Of a DNA stretch of 14,872 bases, positions 1 through 6,919 are shown in pieces. The notes under the pieces are model-generated. The model did not search any database, was not told the DNA's origin, and saw nothing but the letters and a program-made list of their open reading frames with translations. The position numbers were made by a program, and so were the translations under genes. Origin of the DNA: CAZTBB01 sp964611755. GTDB taxonomy: Bacteria; Pseudomonadota; Alphaproteobacteria; Micavibrionales; Micavibrionaceae. The stretch's first letter is position 1. Each line of letters begins with the position of its first letter. Location of the stretch: the NCBI GenBank assembly GCA_964611755.1, contig CAZTBB010000045.1:1-14872 (forward strand), in the 5' to 3' direction.

Positions 1-1
1 C

Positions 2-61
2 TTCTTGGTGCGCATCAAAGATGCTTTGGAAGATCCGGCCAGAATGCTTTTGGATATCTAA
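2..61 (+). CDS. C-terminal end of an unidentified gene (partial)
   Basis: The second forward frame is open from the left edge and ends at a TAA at 59-61. It encodes about 19 residues of ordinary, charged composition (ending DPARMLLDI). The stop lies 10 bases before the end of the convergent gene at 72-980, which is normal spacing for tail-to-tail genes. The fragment is too short to name a family. It could be chance, since a short open frame at a window edge carries little weight. Confidence 0.35.
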   Translation, partial: FLVRIKDALEDPARMLLDI

Positions 62-71
62 AACAGATTTC

Positions 72-980
72 TTACATGTGATTTTGAAGCTTTTGGGCTT
101 CGGATTGAGATATTGGAACAGTTCCAAGCTCAAGCATGGCCTGAAGGCTTTGGCTGAATTCTTCAGCTCTTATGTCATTGCTATGAATAAGTGTATCAAA
201 GGCTTGCTCTGCTTTTTGGCTGAGAGGCTGCATTGCAATCAGTGATGTAAAGAGTAAGTCTTTGTGATCTTCGGGTGTATTTTTGTCGGTATAAGATGCC
301 ATCAATTTATCGATAGCGGCATCATAATCTTTATTGAGCATGTCACCAATAAATGGGTGCCCATCAATAAAGTCATCGGCATTATCAGCGAGTGTGTTCA
401 TGATATCTTCATGCGTATTGTCGAGTGATGATGTTGCTAGTCTTGAAAGACTACTTACTTGGTCCTGAATGCGTCCGGCCAAATAATCAGAGGCCATCCA
501 CATGCCAATCACCGTAGTCATCAAGTAATCTTCTTGAGAGGCTGCTGCAGCTATACCCGGAATTTTCAAGGCAATGTTAGCTGTGCCGCTAATGTTTTGA
601 AGCCTGTCTGCAATGATATTTAGTGTTTTTGATAGATCTCCATCTGTTTTAGAGGCCGCAACTGTAAATGGATATCTTAATGCACCCAAAGCCCATGCGG
701 CAGCTACGGCATAGAGTGATAGTTGCAGGCCTTGATTGTCTTGAATGGCAGGGGAATGAACAAGCACAACTTGTCCTGCTGCAAAAAATGTGGCCCCAAG
801 AGAGTATCCCCATGCTGTATGCCCTTTTGTCATGAGCGATACTTGCGCAGCCAAGAAGCTGCCGGTTGCCAGAGCGCTCTCCGTATCACCATTCGCAAGA
901 AGAATGGCACTAGCGGCCAAGCTAACGGCTCCACCAAGATTTTCCTGTGACAGATTTATTCTAGAGTTTTTATCAGTCAT
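72..980 (-). CDS. Hypothetical membrane protein, 302 residues
   Basis: I do not recognise this family. The N-terminal half is rich in Ala, Gly and Leu, with hydrophobic stretches at about residues 14-30, 37-50, 56-74 and 87-103, and weaker ones near 133-148 and 152-169. The C-terminal half (about 170-302) is acidic, helical-looking and soluble, with many Asp, Glu, Gln and Ser. This suggests a small integral membrane domain followed by a cytoplasmic tail. There is no obvious cleavable signal peptide: the first 14 residues are polar. It lies downstream of the deaminase gene on the same strand, 82 bases away, with promoter-like hexamers in between, so it may have its own promoter or be the second gene of an operon. 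No strong ribosome binding site precedes the ATG at 980. The length of the open frame and the coding-like composition support a real gene; function is unknown. Confidence 0.75.
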   Translation of the reverse strand: MTDKNSRINLSQENLGGAVSLAASAILLANGDTESALATGSFLAAQVSLMTKGHTAWGYSLGATFFAAGQVVLVHSPAIQDNQGLQLSLYAVAAAWALGALRYPFTVAASKTDGDLSKTLNIIADRLQNISGTANIALKIPGIAAAASQEDYLMTTVIGMWMASDYLAGRIQDQVSSLSRLATSSLDNTHEDIMNTLADNADDFIDGHPFIGDMLNKDYDAAIDKLMASYTDKNTPEDHKDLLFTSLIAMQPLSQKAEQAFDTLIHSNDIRAEEFSQSLQAMLELGTVPISQSEAQKLQNHM

Positions 981-1019
981 GGCTCACGTATTTCCCACAT
1001 TTAAATACGGGCTTGTTAG

Positions 1020-1047
1020 CATATATGGAAAATTTAGAGCAAGTAAA
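1020..1047 (-). promoter_or_regulatory. Putative sigma70-type promoter for the 72-980 gene
   Basis: Read on the minus strand there is a TTTACT (1047-1042) and a TATATG (1025-1020), separated by 16 bases and about 40 bases before the ATG at 980. Both hexamers are imperfect and the region is AT-rich, so a chance match is possible. Confidence 0.3.
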
Positions 1048-1062
1048 ATATACGAAAAGTGC

Positions 1063-2040
1063 TTAGGTTACAGTGATCACATGGGCATCAATAAGTTTTT
1101 GAAGTGCCTGCGGGGCATGAATATCGCGCGCGGCTTGATTATTCCCAATTTTGATTTTGTTGTAACCTGCGCCAACGAAATTTACCAATTCCCGGGACGT
1201 CGGAATACGACTTGAATAAATGAGATCAGGGTGAAGTTTTGCTCCAATTTTTAAAGAGAGCATGACCAATGCATTCAGAGGCTCGCAATGAAAGCTATAT
1301 TTGTTATCCGGCACGATAACGGGCTCATCATGGTAAGTATGGCTCTCTTCCATGAAGCCTGGCGGCCATGATTGTTTTACACTCACCCAATAATTAAGGT
1401 CCGGATTATTCTTATCAATCATCAGAGTGCATGCAAAAGGATGGTTATTATAAAAATGTCTTTGTTCATCAATAAAGCGATCAAAGCTAGCGGCATCTTT
1501 TTTATGAGCGTCTTTCTTGAAGACGACCCCCTGGAAGTCCGCATTGCTTAATTTGTCAGGCGATATTAAAGGCTCTATTTTCTGTTCTTTGCGATTAAGT
1601 TTTAGGACTTCAATCCCTGCTTTTTGGCAGATAACAAGCGACATATTTTTAAAAACAGATTCTCGTTTTTTGGCAAATGTTTTATCAAAGCCCTTGTGAT
1701 CAATATAAATGCGCTTTACGCCCGCAAGTGCTAGGTTTTTAACACAATTTGGACATGGCGGGTCCGTAATAAAAATATCCGATAATTCGGTAGGGAATAA
1801 AGACTGGAACAAACATGCTGTCTCCGCATGAATAGTTCCGCTTGCATTCCCTATACGCTCCGTTTTGCCGATGGCAGAGGATATTTTGTCGGGCCAATGA
1901 TTAATGTTGGAGATGATATGAAATTGATCCTGTGATTGAATTAAAAGAGATGCAGCAACCTTGCTCGTCGGGTGTTCGCTACCCATTACGATATCAACGG
2001 CGCTCTGCATTACTAGAAAAGGATCAGGTTTTTGTGTCAT
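1063..2040 (-). CDS. Two-domain cytidine/deoxycytidylate deaminase-like protein
   Basis: The N-terminal domain (about residues 1-150) has the zinc-dependent deaminase signature: H71-A-E73 in the context GTIHAETACLF, and P95-C96-P97-N98-C99 followed by LALAGVKRIYID. His71, Cys96 and Cys99 should bind zinc, and Glu73 should be the proton shuttle. Family knowledge points to hydrolytic deamination of a base, nucleoside or nucleotide; the substrate cannot be read from sequence. The C-terminal half (about 170-325) repeats the same layout in decayed form. H251-C-E253 in FHCEPLNAL matches HAE, and IPTSRELVNFVGAGYNKIKIG (280s-299) matches the second motif but has lost both cysteines. This looks like an internal duplication in which the second domain no longer binds zinc and may be structural or regulatory. 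The gene is divergent from the HAM1/LOG fusion gene, 180 bases away. The ATG at 2040 lacks a Shine-Dalgarno sequence. It could alternatively be a tRNA- or nucleic-acid-directed deaminase. Confidence 0.82.
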   Translation of the reverse strand: MTQKPDPFLVMQSAVDIVMGSEHPTSKVAASLLIQSQDQFHIISNINHWPDKISSAIGKTERIGNASGTIHAETACLFQSLFPTELSDIFITDPPCPNCVKNLALAGVKRIYIDHKGFDKTFAKKRESVFKNMSLVICQKAGIEVLKLNRKEQKIEPLISPDKLSNADFQGVVFKKDAHKKDAASFDRFIDEQRHFYNNHPFACTLMIDKNNPDLNYWVSVKQSWPPGFMEESHTYHDEPVIVPDNKYSFHCEPLNALVMLSLKIGAKLHPDLIYSSRIPTSRELVNFVGAGYNKIKIGNNQAARDIHAPQALQKLIDAHVITVT

Positions 2041-2047
2041 ATGATTG

Positions 2048-2071
2048 TTTATAATCTATCTAATCATTATA
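2048..2071 (-). promoter_or_regulatory. Putative -10 elements for the deaminase gene
   Basis: Read on the minus strand there is a perfect TATAAT (2071-2066) and a TATAAA (2053-2048). The latter sits 7 bases before the ATG at 2040, which would place the transcript start at or next to the start codon. No convincing -35 hexamer is visible at standard spacing from either. The region is AT-rich, so chance matches are likely for at least one. Confidence 0.35.
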
Positions 2072-2086
2072 CAAAATAACACAAAT

Positions 2087-2101
2087 AAAGGCTCTGCCTT
2101 T
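2087..2101. repeat. Short perfect inverted repeat in the divergent intergenic region
   Basis: AAAGGC-TCT-GCCTTT forms a 6-bp stem with a 3-base loop, in the 180-base space between the divergent deaminase and HAM1/LOG genes. It is not followed by a T run in either direction, so it is not a standard terminator. An operator is possible but unsupported. Confidence 0.3.
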
Positions 2102-2208
2102 GTGAGAGCATCCTCAAAAAAACCTTTATGTAGTTTCTATAAAATATTCTTGCATTTTCATAATGTAATTGCTAAACACGCAAGCAGGATGAACGGGTTA
2201 GATCATGT

Positions 2209-2213
2209 GGGAG
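2209..2213 (+). promoter_or_regulatory. Ribosome binding site for the TTG start at 2221
   Basis: GGGAG lies 7 bases before the TTG. No in-frame ATG occurs upstream of this TTG, and the next in-frame ATG (2248) has no comparable purine-rich element, so the site favours the TTG start. Confidence 0.55.
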
Positions 2214-2220
2214 TCAAAAA

Positions 2221-5102
2221 TTGGATCGCGCACAATTGAGTAAAATAATGGAGAAGCTTGAGGAGACAAGGCAGAATCTCAGGCATATCGTCGATGGTGA
2301 AAAAATTGAGCTGGATCCAAAGAAAAAGCGTGATGCTTTATTTCTAGATTTTATGGCCAAGGTTGATGCGGATGCTCCGGCATTTTTTTATCGCATTACC
2401 CCTGATGATAAGGCGGATAGAAGCAAATTAAATTTAATTCGCCGTACAGACACCTCAACACATTTACCCAGTGAAGGCCTTTTTGAAGCGGAAGATGCTA
2501 TTTCCAAAGTGCTCAGAAAGCATAGTGTTACGAATTTTGAGGTTGCGGGCACAAATTTTTACCATCGTGGGGCCACACGAAAAAAGATAGACCAGCTTCT
2601 CGAGCGCACAGATAATATAATCCTATCCCCATCAGTCTACCTGGATGAGACATATGTCGCGGATTATGTCTCGGCTCTTCAGGCTATAGATGTTATTTAT
2701 AAACAGCTCAAGGCGCTGTCTCAATCCGATTGGAATAACCCTGTTCTGCAAAAATCGGTGACTATTATTAATCAAGACGGGGTTTTTAATGATCTTCTGA
2801 AATATGCTGGTCTTGATACGCCTGAATTTCAAAACATTCTGGATAAAAGCTTTTCGCCTTCATCAGAAAAAAGCGAATTGGATCTCTACCGGCTGAGAGT
2901 ATCCTGCATTCAGGGCACGGACCAGTTACCTAAAATTATGCAGTTAACAGGGGTTAATGCGAGTAAACCACTAGAGCCTTTGAAATATCCTGATATTGAA
3001 ACGCTTTTCTTCAGTACTGGAAATCTCGAAAAGGTAAAGGATCAAAGGCGCATTCATGACCAACTGCGCTATAAGGCCAGAGCATACAATATTGATGATG
3101 CCGTGCCGGCCTTTAAGGATGCCTCCGAATTTAGGGGAACAATATCATCCAATTGCAAAGACAAAGATGAATCTACGCGTCATGCAATTGCATCGACCAA
3201 AACCAGTGCAATCAATAAGCGTTTTGAAAAACTTGGAGAAGAACGCTCCAAGGCAGCCTTCGTGACGTCTGATGGGTGNNNNNNNNNNTTTTTAATGATC
3301 CGTCTAGATACGAGCATGAGGGATTCAATAAAATCAGACGACGCGGCGTTGTTACGGTTGAGGCTGGTTTCCCGGGTCCTGATCAAAAAGATATAACCAA
3401 TGCTTTTGGTGGTAAGGAGGACTTCTTTGCGGCTTTGGCCAAAGCGGTCAGAAAAGCCGGCCCTAATGTCGATAAACTCGTGCATGACCATGCTTCTGTT
3501 ATTATAACACCCTTCGACCTTAAAGAGGGCGATGATCAGGTCACTTTCGGCGTTAGAACAAAAACACCGTTGGAATTTATCACCAACCCGGATTTAGAAG
3601 ATGCAATAGGAATATCAGGCCGCCATTACACCAAAGTTGCGGGATCACCCAAAACGATAGCTGAGCTCGATGAGGCGAATGATGATCACATGGTGAATGG
3701 AATTGCTTTGGCAAAAGCCTATAATTTGCTATTGCAAAAAATGGGACATAAGCCAAACACAGCAAAATTTGACTTTAATAAATCGGTGCATCCTGAATTC
3801 CGTCTTATGACAGACCAGATCCCGATTGTTGATGGGGCCGCCTTTGTTGACCCATCTATCGAGAATTTATTGATAGATAAAGGGATCCAAACAGCGAGCT
3901 TTCCAAGAGAAATTAAAGATTTCGATGATTTGGCCGATTTCGTTGAGGGCGGATCTATGCTGGCATTTCTTGGGCGATCTTTCTCTGGCATGGAGAATGA
4001 GGCAGATGCCTTCCTAATGAAATGGGTTCTGCCAATGGCCGCGATTGTAAGCAAGCAGTTGAAAACAAGGTCGGGACCACTTTTGATTAGAGAGACAGAT
4101 CATACAAAACCGTTTTTAAGGGTTTTACATTCTTTGTACAAAAATGGCGTAATGAATGAGGCGCCAAAAGACATTATTCGTGTTGCCAAAACAGATGAAC
4201 AGGCTATTGAGGTGATAGAGGCAGCCTCAAAAGCGCCCTTGCCTAAGAATGATGATACGCCGGACTATGGGAACCCCAATCTACCTGACTCGGGTAAGTC
4301 AAACGTGACGATTTACTTATCGGCGACATCTTTTAAGAAAGAGGCCATCGAAGATGCTTATTATTTAACTCAAATCATGATGCTGAATGATTTGGGGGTT
4401 ATCACAGGGGGAATGGAAGGCGGCCCCGGTGGTATGTCCGTGTATGCTGCTTTGGAGTTGATTGCGAACGGAGTGGTGGAAGACCCTTATATTGGATGTG
4501 TTCAAGAACATGCTGCCAAATCCAAAGAAGGTTTCCCCAAGGGCCCTGTCGACGCGTTTTTGGGTGAGGGGCATATGATTGTCACCTCTAACCGTTTTGA
4601 GCGTATGCAAAAATTGAGCGAGATTGATAAGCTCAGAAAAGAATATGAAAGAACCGGTGAAGCCCCTAAGAAATTAATCGTATCGATTGAGGGTGGGGCG
4701 GGCACGCTCGAAGAAAACTTGATTTTGATGTGGCTAAAGTTGGCGGGTGAGCCATGTTTGCAAAATACATCTTTTGTTTTCCTGAACCGGGGGTGTTACG
4801 ATCAAACATTCAAAGAGTTAAATGGTGATTTGCAGGATTTGGGCGTTTACGTTTGCGGAAATAAACGTGAACTTTTCCGCGTGATTAACCAAAACGATCT
4901 TCTGGACAAGCATTTGGAATATGAAGGGTTCTTGGAAGCAATTAAGCCAAAAATTAAGCTTAGCGGAGAGGCTGGTATGTATCCGTTTGAACCCGAAAAG
5001 AATAAAAAATTAGCGGCATTACTGCAAAAAGCCGAAAAGCCTGATTTATACCAAAAGGCCGTTGATCAGGGCGAGGCACCTGCCGTTAAGGGCATAGGGT
5101 AA
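2221..5102 (+). CDS. HAM1/ITPase-like and LOG-type phosphoribohydrolase-like fusion protein (spans an assembly gap)
   Basis: One gene is interrupted by the N run at 3279-3288; the reading frame differs on the two sides because the N count is nominal. About 352 residues lie before the gap and about 604 after it. The TTG start at 2221 has GGGAG 7 bases upstream; the ATG at 2248 is an alternative. Domains in order: a segment at 2536-2811 with the look of the second half of a LOG domain (RKKIDQLLERTDNIILSPS, then TIINQDGVFNDLLKYAG). Then an ITPase/HAM1-like domain, about 2986-3731, opening with FFSTGNLEKVKDQ (family pattern ATGNxxKxxE) and closing with KTIAELDEANDDHMVNGIAL, which matches the usual KTxAEL...ISHR end. 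Then another half-LOG-like stretch, about 3948-4223. Last is a full LOG-type Rossmann domain, about 4302-4893, with GGMEGGPGGM (4407-4436), a candidate catalytic Arg in NRFERMQK, and EGGAGTLEE (4689-4715), matching PGGxGTxxE. Known HAM1 enzymes cut (d)ITP/XTP to monophosphates, and LOG enzymes cut NMPs to base plus ribose phosphate. A joint role is inference. Confidence 0.8.
3279..3288. other. Assembly gap (10 N) inside the HAM1/LOG gene
   Basis: Ten N bases interrupt the HAM1-like domain just after the VTSDG motif. Rejoining the reading frames requires a true gap length of 2 modulo 3, so 10 cannot be right unless the gene is frameshifted. The lost codons follow the position of the canonical DDSG motif. 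Confidence 0.97.
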
Positions 5103-5136
5103 AAGCATTTTTGTCGTTTTTGATGTGGCTTTAATC

Positions 5137-5164
5137 TTTACAAAAATTATCATCCTATTATAAC
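5137..5164 (+). promoter_or_regulatory. Putative promoter of lpd
   Basis: TTTACA (5137-5142) and TATAAC (5159-5164) are separated by 16 bases. A good ribosome binding site (AAAGGA, 5192-5197) lies 8 bases before the lpd ATG at 5206. Together they suggest lpd is transcribed on its own, about 35 bases of leader after the likely start. Confidence 0.45.
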
Positions 5165-5205
5165 TCCTCCTGAGATGTTTTTTAGATCAGCAAAGGATAA
5201 TTTTC

Positions 5206-6621
5206 ATGTCAGACAAGAATTCATTTGATGTAATTGTTATTGGAAGCGGCCCCGGTGGATATGTGGCAGCCATTCGCGCAGCGCAGCTTGGCATGACTGT
5301 GGCCTGTGTTGAAATGCGTGAAACATTGGGCGGGACATGCCTGAATATTGGGTGTATTCCATCCAAGGCATTGCTTCAGGCGTCCGAGAAATTCCATGAG
5401 GCGCAACACGGCCTTGAAGCGATGGGCATCAAAGCAACAGGGGTTAAGCTGGACTTGAAGGGCATGATGAAACACAAAGATGATGTCGTTGAATCCAACA
5501 CCAAAGGCATTGAATTTTTGTTCAAGAAAAACAAGGTCACCCATCTGCATGGGCGCGGCGAAATCTTGAGTGCCGGCAAAGTCAAAGTTAGTGATGGCAA
5601 AGGTGCCGGTGAGTATGAAGCCGAGAGCATTATTATTGCGACCGGATCAGATGTGATTACTCTGCCGGGCATTGAGATTGACGAGAAGAAAATCGTCTCA
5701 TCAACAGGCGCTTTGGAACTAAAGAAGGTTCCAAAAACAATGATTGTTATTGGCGGCGGTGTTATTGGTCTTGAAATGGGTGCTGTTTGGAGCCGTCTTG
5801 GTGCTGAGGTTACTGTTGTTGAATATCTCGACCAGATTTTGCCTGGTATGGATGGCGAAGTGCGCAAAGAAGCAACAAAGATTTTCAAGAAACAGGGGCT
5901 TAACTTCAAGACATCCAGTAAAGTGACATCAGCCAAGACAACAGCCAAGGGGGTTGAGTTAACAGTTGAACCTGCTGCGGGCGGGGATGCGGAAAAACTC
6001 TCCGCAGAAATTGTTCTCATGGCTATTGGGCGTAAGCCTTACACAGAAGGCTTGGGCTTGGATAAGGTGGGCGTTGAGCTTGATGAGCGTGGCCGCGTAA
6101 AGGTTGATGAGTTTTTTGAGAGCTCCGTTGAGGGGATCTATGCCATTGGTGATGTTATCGCAGGCCCTATGCTGGCACATAAAGCCGAGGATGAAGGCGT
6201 TATTTTGGCGGAAATGCTCGCAGGGGAGAGCGGCCATATTAATTATGAAATGATCCCGGGGGTTGTTTACACATGGCCCGAAGTCGCCAATGTCGGTAAA
6301 ACCGAAGAGCAGCTCAAAGAGGCGGGCATTAAATACAATGCAGGTAAGTTTCCCTTCATGGCTAATGGCCGCGCACGCGCCATGAATGCTGTTGATGGCT
6401 TTGTGAAAATCCTGGCTGATGCGCAGACGGATCGTATTCTAGGTGCGCATATGATCGGGCCAAATGCGGGGGATTTAATGGCGGAGGTTGTTTCTGTCAT
6501 GGAATTTGATGGCACGGCCGAGGATGTGGCGCGCACATGCCACTCTCATCCGACATTGACCGAAGTTGTGAAGGAAGNNNNNNNNNNGCTGGCAGTGCAT
6601 AAGCGCCCTATTCATATTTAA
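5206..6621 (+). CDS. lpd: Dihydrolipoyl dehydrogenase (E3)
   Basis: This flavoprotein re-oxidises dihydrolipoyl groups of 2-oxo acid dehydrogenase complexes and the glycine cleavage system, passing electrons through a disulfide and FAD to NAD+ in the cytoplasm. The FAD-binding motif GSGPGGYVAAIRAAQLG is at residues 13-29. The redox disulfide is C45/C50 in GGTCLNIGCIPSKAL. The NAD-binding GGGVIGLEMG is at 183-192, and the second FAD contact AIGDV at 313-317. The catalytic dyad is H448/E453 in HSHPTLTE. Its length of about 470 residues is normal for the family. A 10-N gap (6578-6587) lies near the C-terminus after VVKE; the protein resumes with LAVHKRPIHI, the usual ending. Family members read KEAALAV here, so the real gap is probably 4 bases and the gene intact. 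Many relatives place lpd next to sucB or pdh genes; here it has no such neighbour in the window and carries its own promoter-like signals. Confidence 0.97.
   Translation: MSDKNSFDVIVIGSGPGGYVAAIRAAQLGMTVACVEMRETLGGTCLNIGCIPSKALLQASEKFHEAQHGLEAMGIKATGVKLDLKGMMKHKDDVVESNTKGIEFLFKKNKVTHLHGRGEILSAGKVKVSDGKGAGEYEAESIIIATGSDVITLPGIEIDEKKIVSSTGALELKKVPKTMIVIGGGVIGLEMGAVWSRLGAEVTVVEYLDQILPGMDGEVRKEATKIFKKQGLNFKTSSKVTSAKTTAKGVELTVEPAAGGDAEKLSAEIVLMAIGRKPYTEGLGLDKVGVELDERGRVKVDEFFESSVEGIYAIGDVIAGPMLAHKAEDEGVILAEMLAGESGHINYEMIPGVVYTWPEVANVGKTEEQLKEAGIKYNAGKFPFMANGRARAMNAVDGFVKILADAQTDRILGAHMIGPNAGDLMAEVVSVMEFDGTAEDVARTCHSHPTLTEVVKEXXXXLAVHKRPIHI
6578..6587. other. Assembly gap (10 N) near the 3' end of lpd
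   Basis: Ten N bases replace a few codons of a very conserved stretch. The family pattern VKEAALAV fits if only 4 bases are missing, so the N run is a placeholder that is about 6 bases too long. It happens to preserve the reading frame. Confidence 0.97.
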
Positions 6622-6646
6622 TACTGCGAAGCACAACATAAAGTTT

Positions 6647-6676
6647 TTGCATGTTATCCCTTGTGGTTGCTAGATT
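6647..6676 (+). promoter_or_regulatory. Putative promoter of the 68-residue gene
   Basis: TTGCAT (6647-6652) and TAGATT (6671-6676) are separated by 18 bases, ahead of the ATG at 6704. The -10 hexamer is weak. A self-complementary GTGGCCAC (6677-6684) lies directly downstream. No terminator is visible between lpd and this point, so read-through from lpd is also possible. Confidence 0.3.
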
Positions 6677-6703
6677 GTGGCCACGAAATGAAGGGAGTTT
6701 ACG

Positions 6704-6910
6704 ATGAGTGCAGATAATACAAATCAAGGTCTAGTTGATAAAGAAGGCGATCTCGTTTCTACATATGATAGAGCGAACGACCCTACTAACGATGTTTCGG
6801 CAGTTTCCGACCAATCTTATGTTAGGCTTGGAAAAGATTTACCGTCATTTGATAGCTCTATTCATTGGGGCGGTGCGGAAGGTGTCGGCGAGGATTATTA
6901 TAAGGGCTAG
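6704..6910 (+). CDS. Small hypothetical protein, 68 residues
   Basis: The family is not recognised. A strong ribosome binding site (AAGGGAG, about 7 bases before the ATG) supports translation. The product is acidic and polar, with many Asp, Ser and Gly, no hydrophobic segment and no cysteine; it is likely soluble and may be disordered. It sits 82 bases after lpd on the same strand and ends 9 bases before the stop of the convergent gene at 6920-7651. It shows no similarity I can name to lipoyl proteins or regulators. The ribosome binding site is the main evidence that it is real. Confidence 0.6.
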   Translation: MSADNTNQGLVDKEGDLVSTYDRANDPTNDVSAVSDQSYVRLGKDLPSFDSSIHWGGAEGVGEDYYKG

Positions 6911-6919
6911 ATCTCTGGC

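Noticed and set aside
790..1215. A 141-residue open frame on the + strand
   Set aside because: It overlaps the ends of two well-supported minus-strand genes, has no ribosome binding site of note and no recognisable sequence.
2045..2239. A 64-residue open frame in the divergent intergenic region
   Set aside because: Composition is unlike its neighbours, no ribosome binding site precedes it, and it overlaps the start of the fusion gene out of frame. The region is better explained by promoters.
3276..5102. A separate 608-residue gene starting at 3276 (and a broken gene ending near 3396 on the other side)
   Set aside because: The supposed start lies at the edge of the N run and translates through it. 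Both sides carry parts of one HAM1-like domain, so the split is an artefact of gap length.
2185..5102. Retron, CRISPR or toxin-antitoxin structure around the fusion gene
   Set aside because: No reverse transcriptase, direct-repeat array or small paired gene is visible; only the two nucleotide-enzyme genes support a system there.
5376..6020. A 214-residue open frame antisense to lpd
   Set aside because: It is the Ser/Pro/Thr-rich shadow of a strongly conserved gene, with no independent evidence of translation.
6677..6684. GTGGCCAC palindrome as an operator
   Set aside because: A single 8-base palindrome is common by chance and has no repeated copy nearby.
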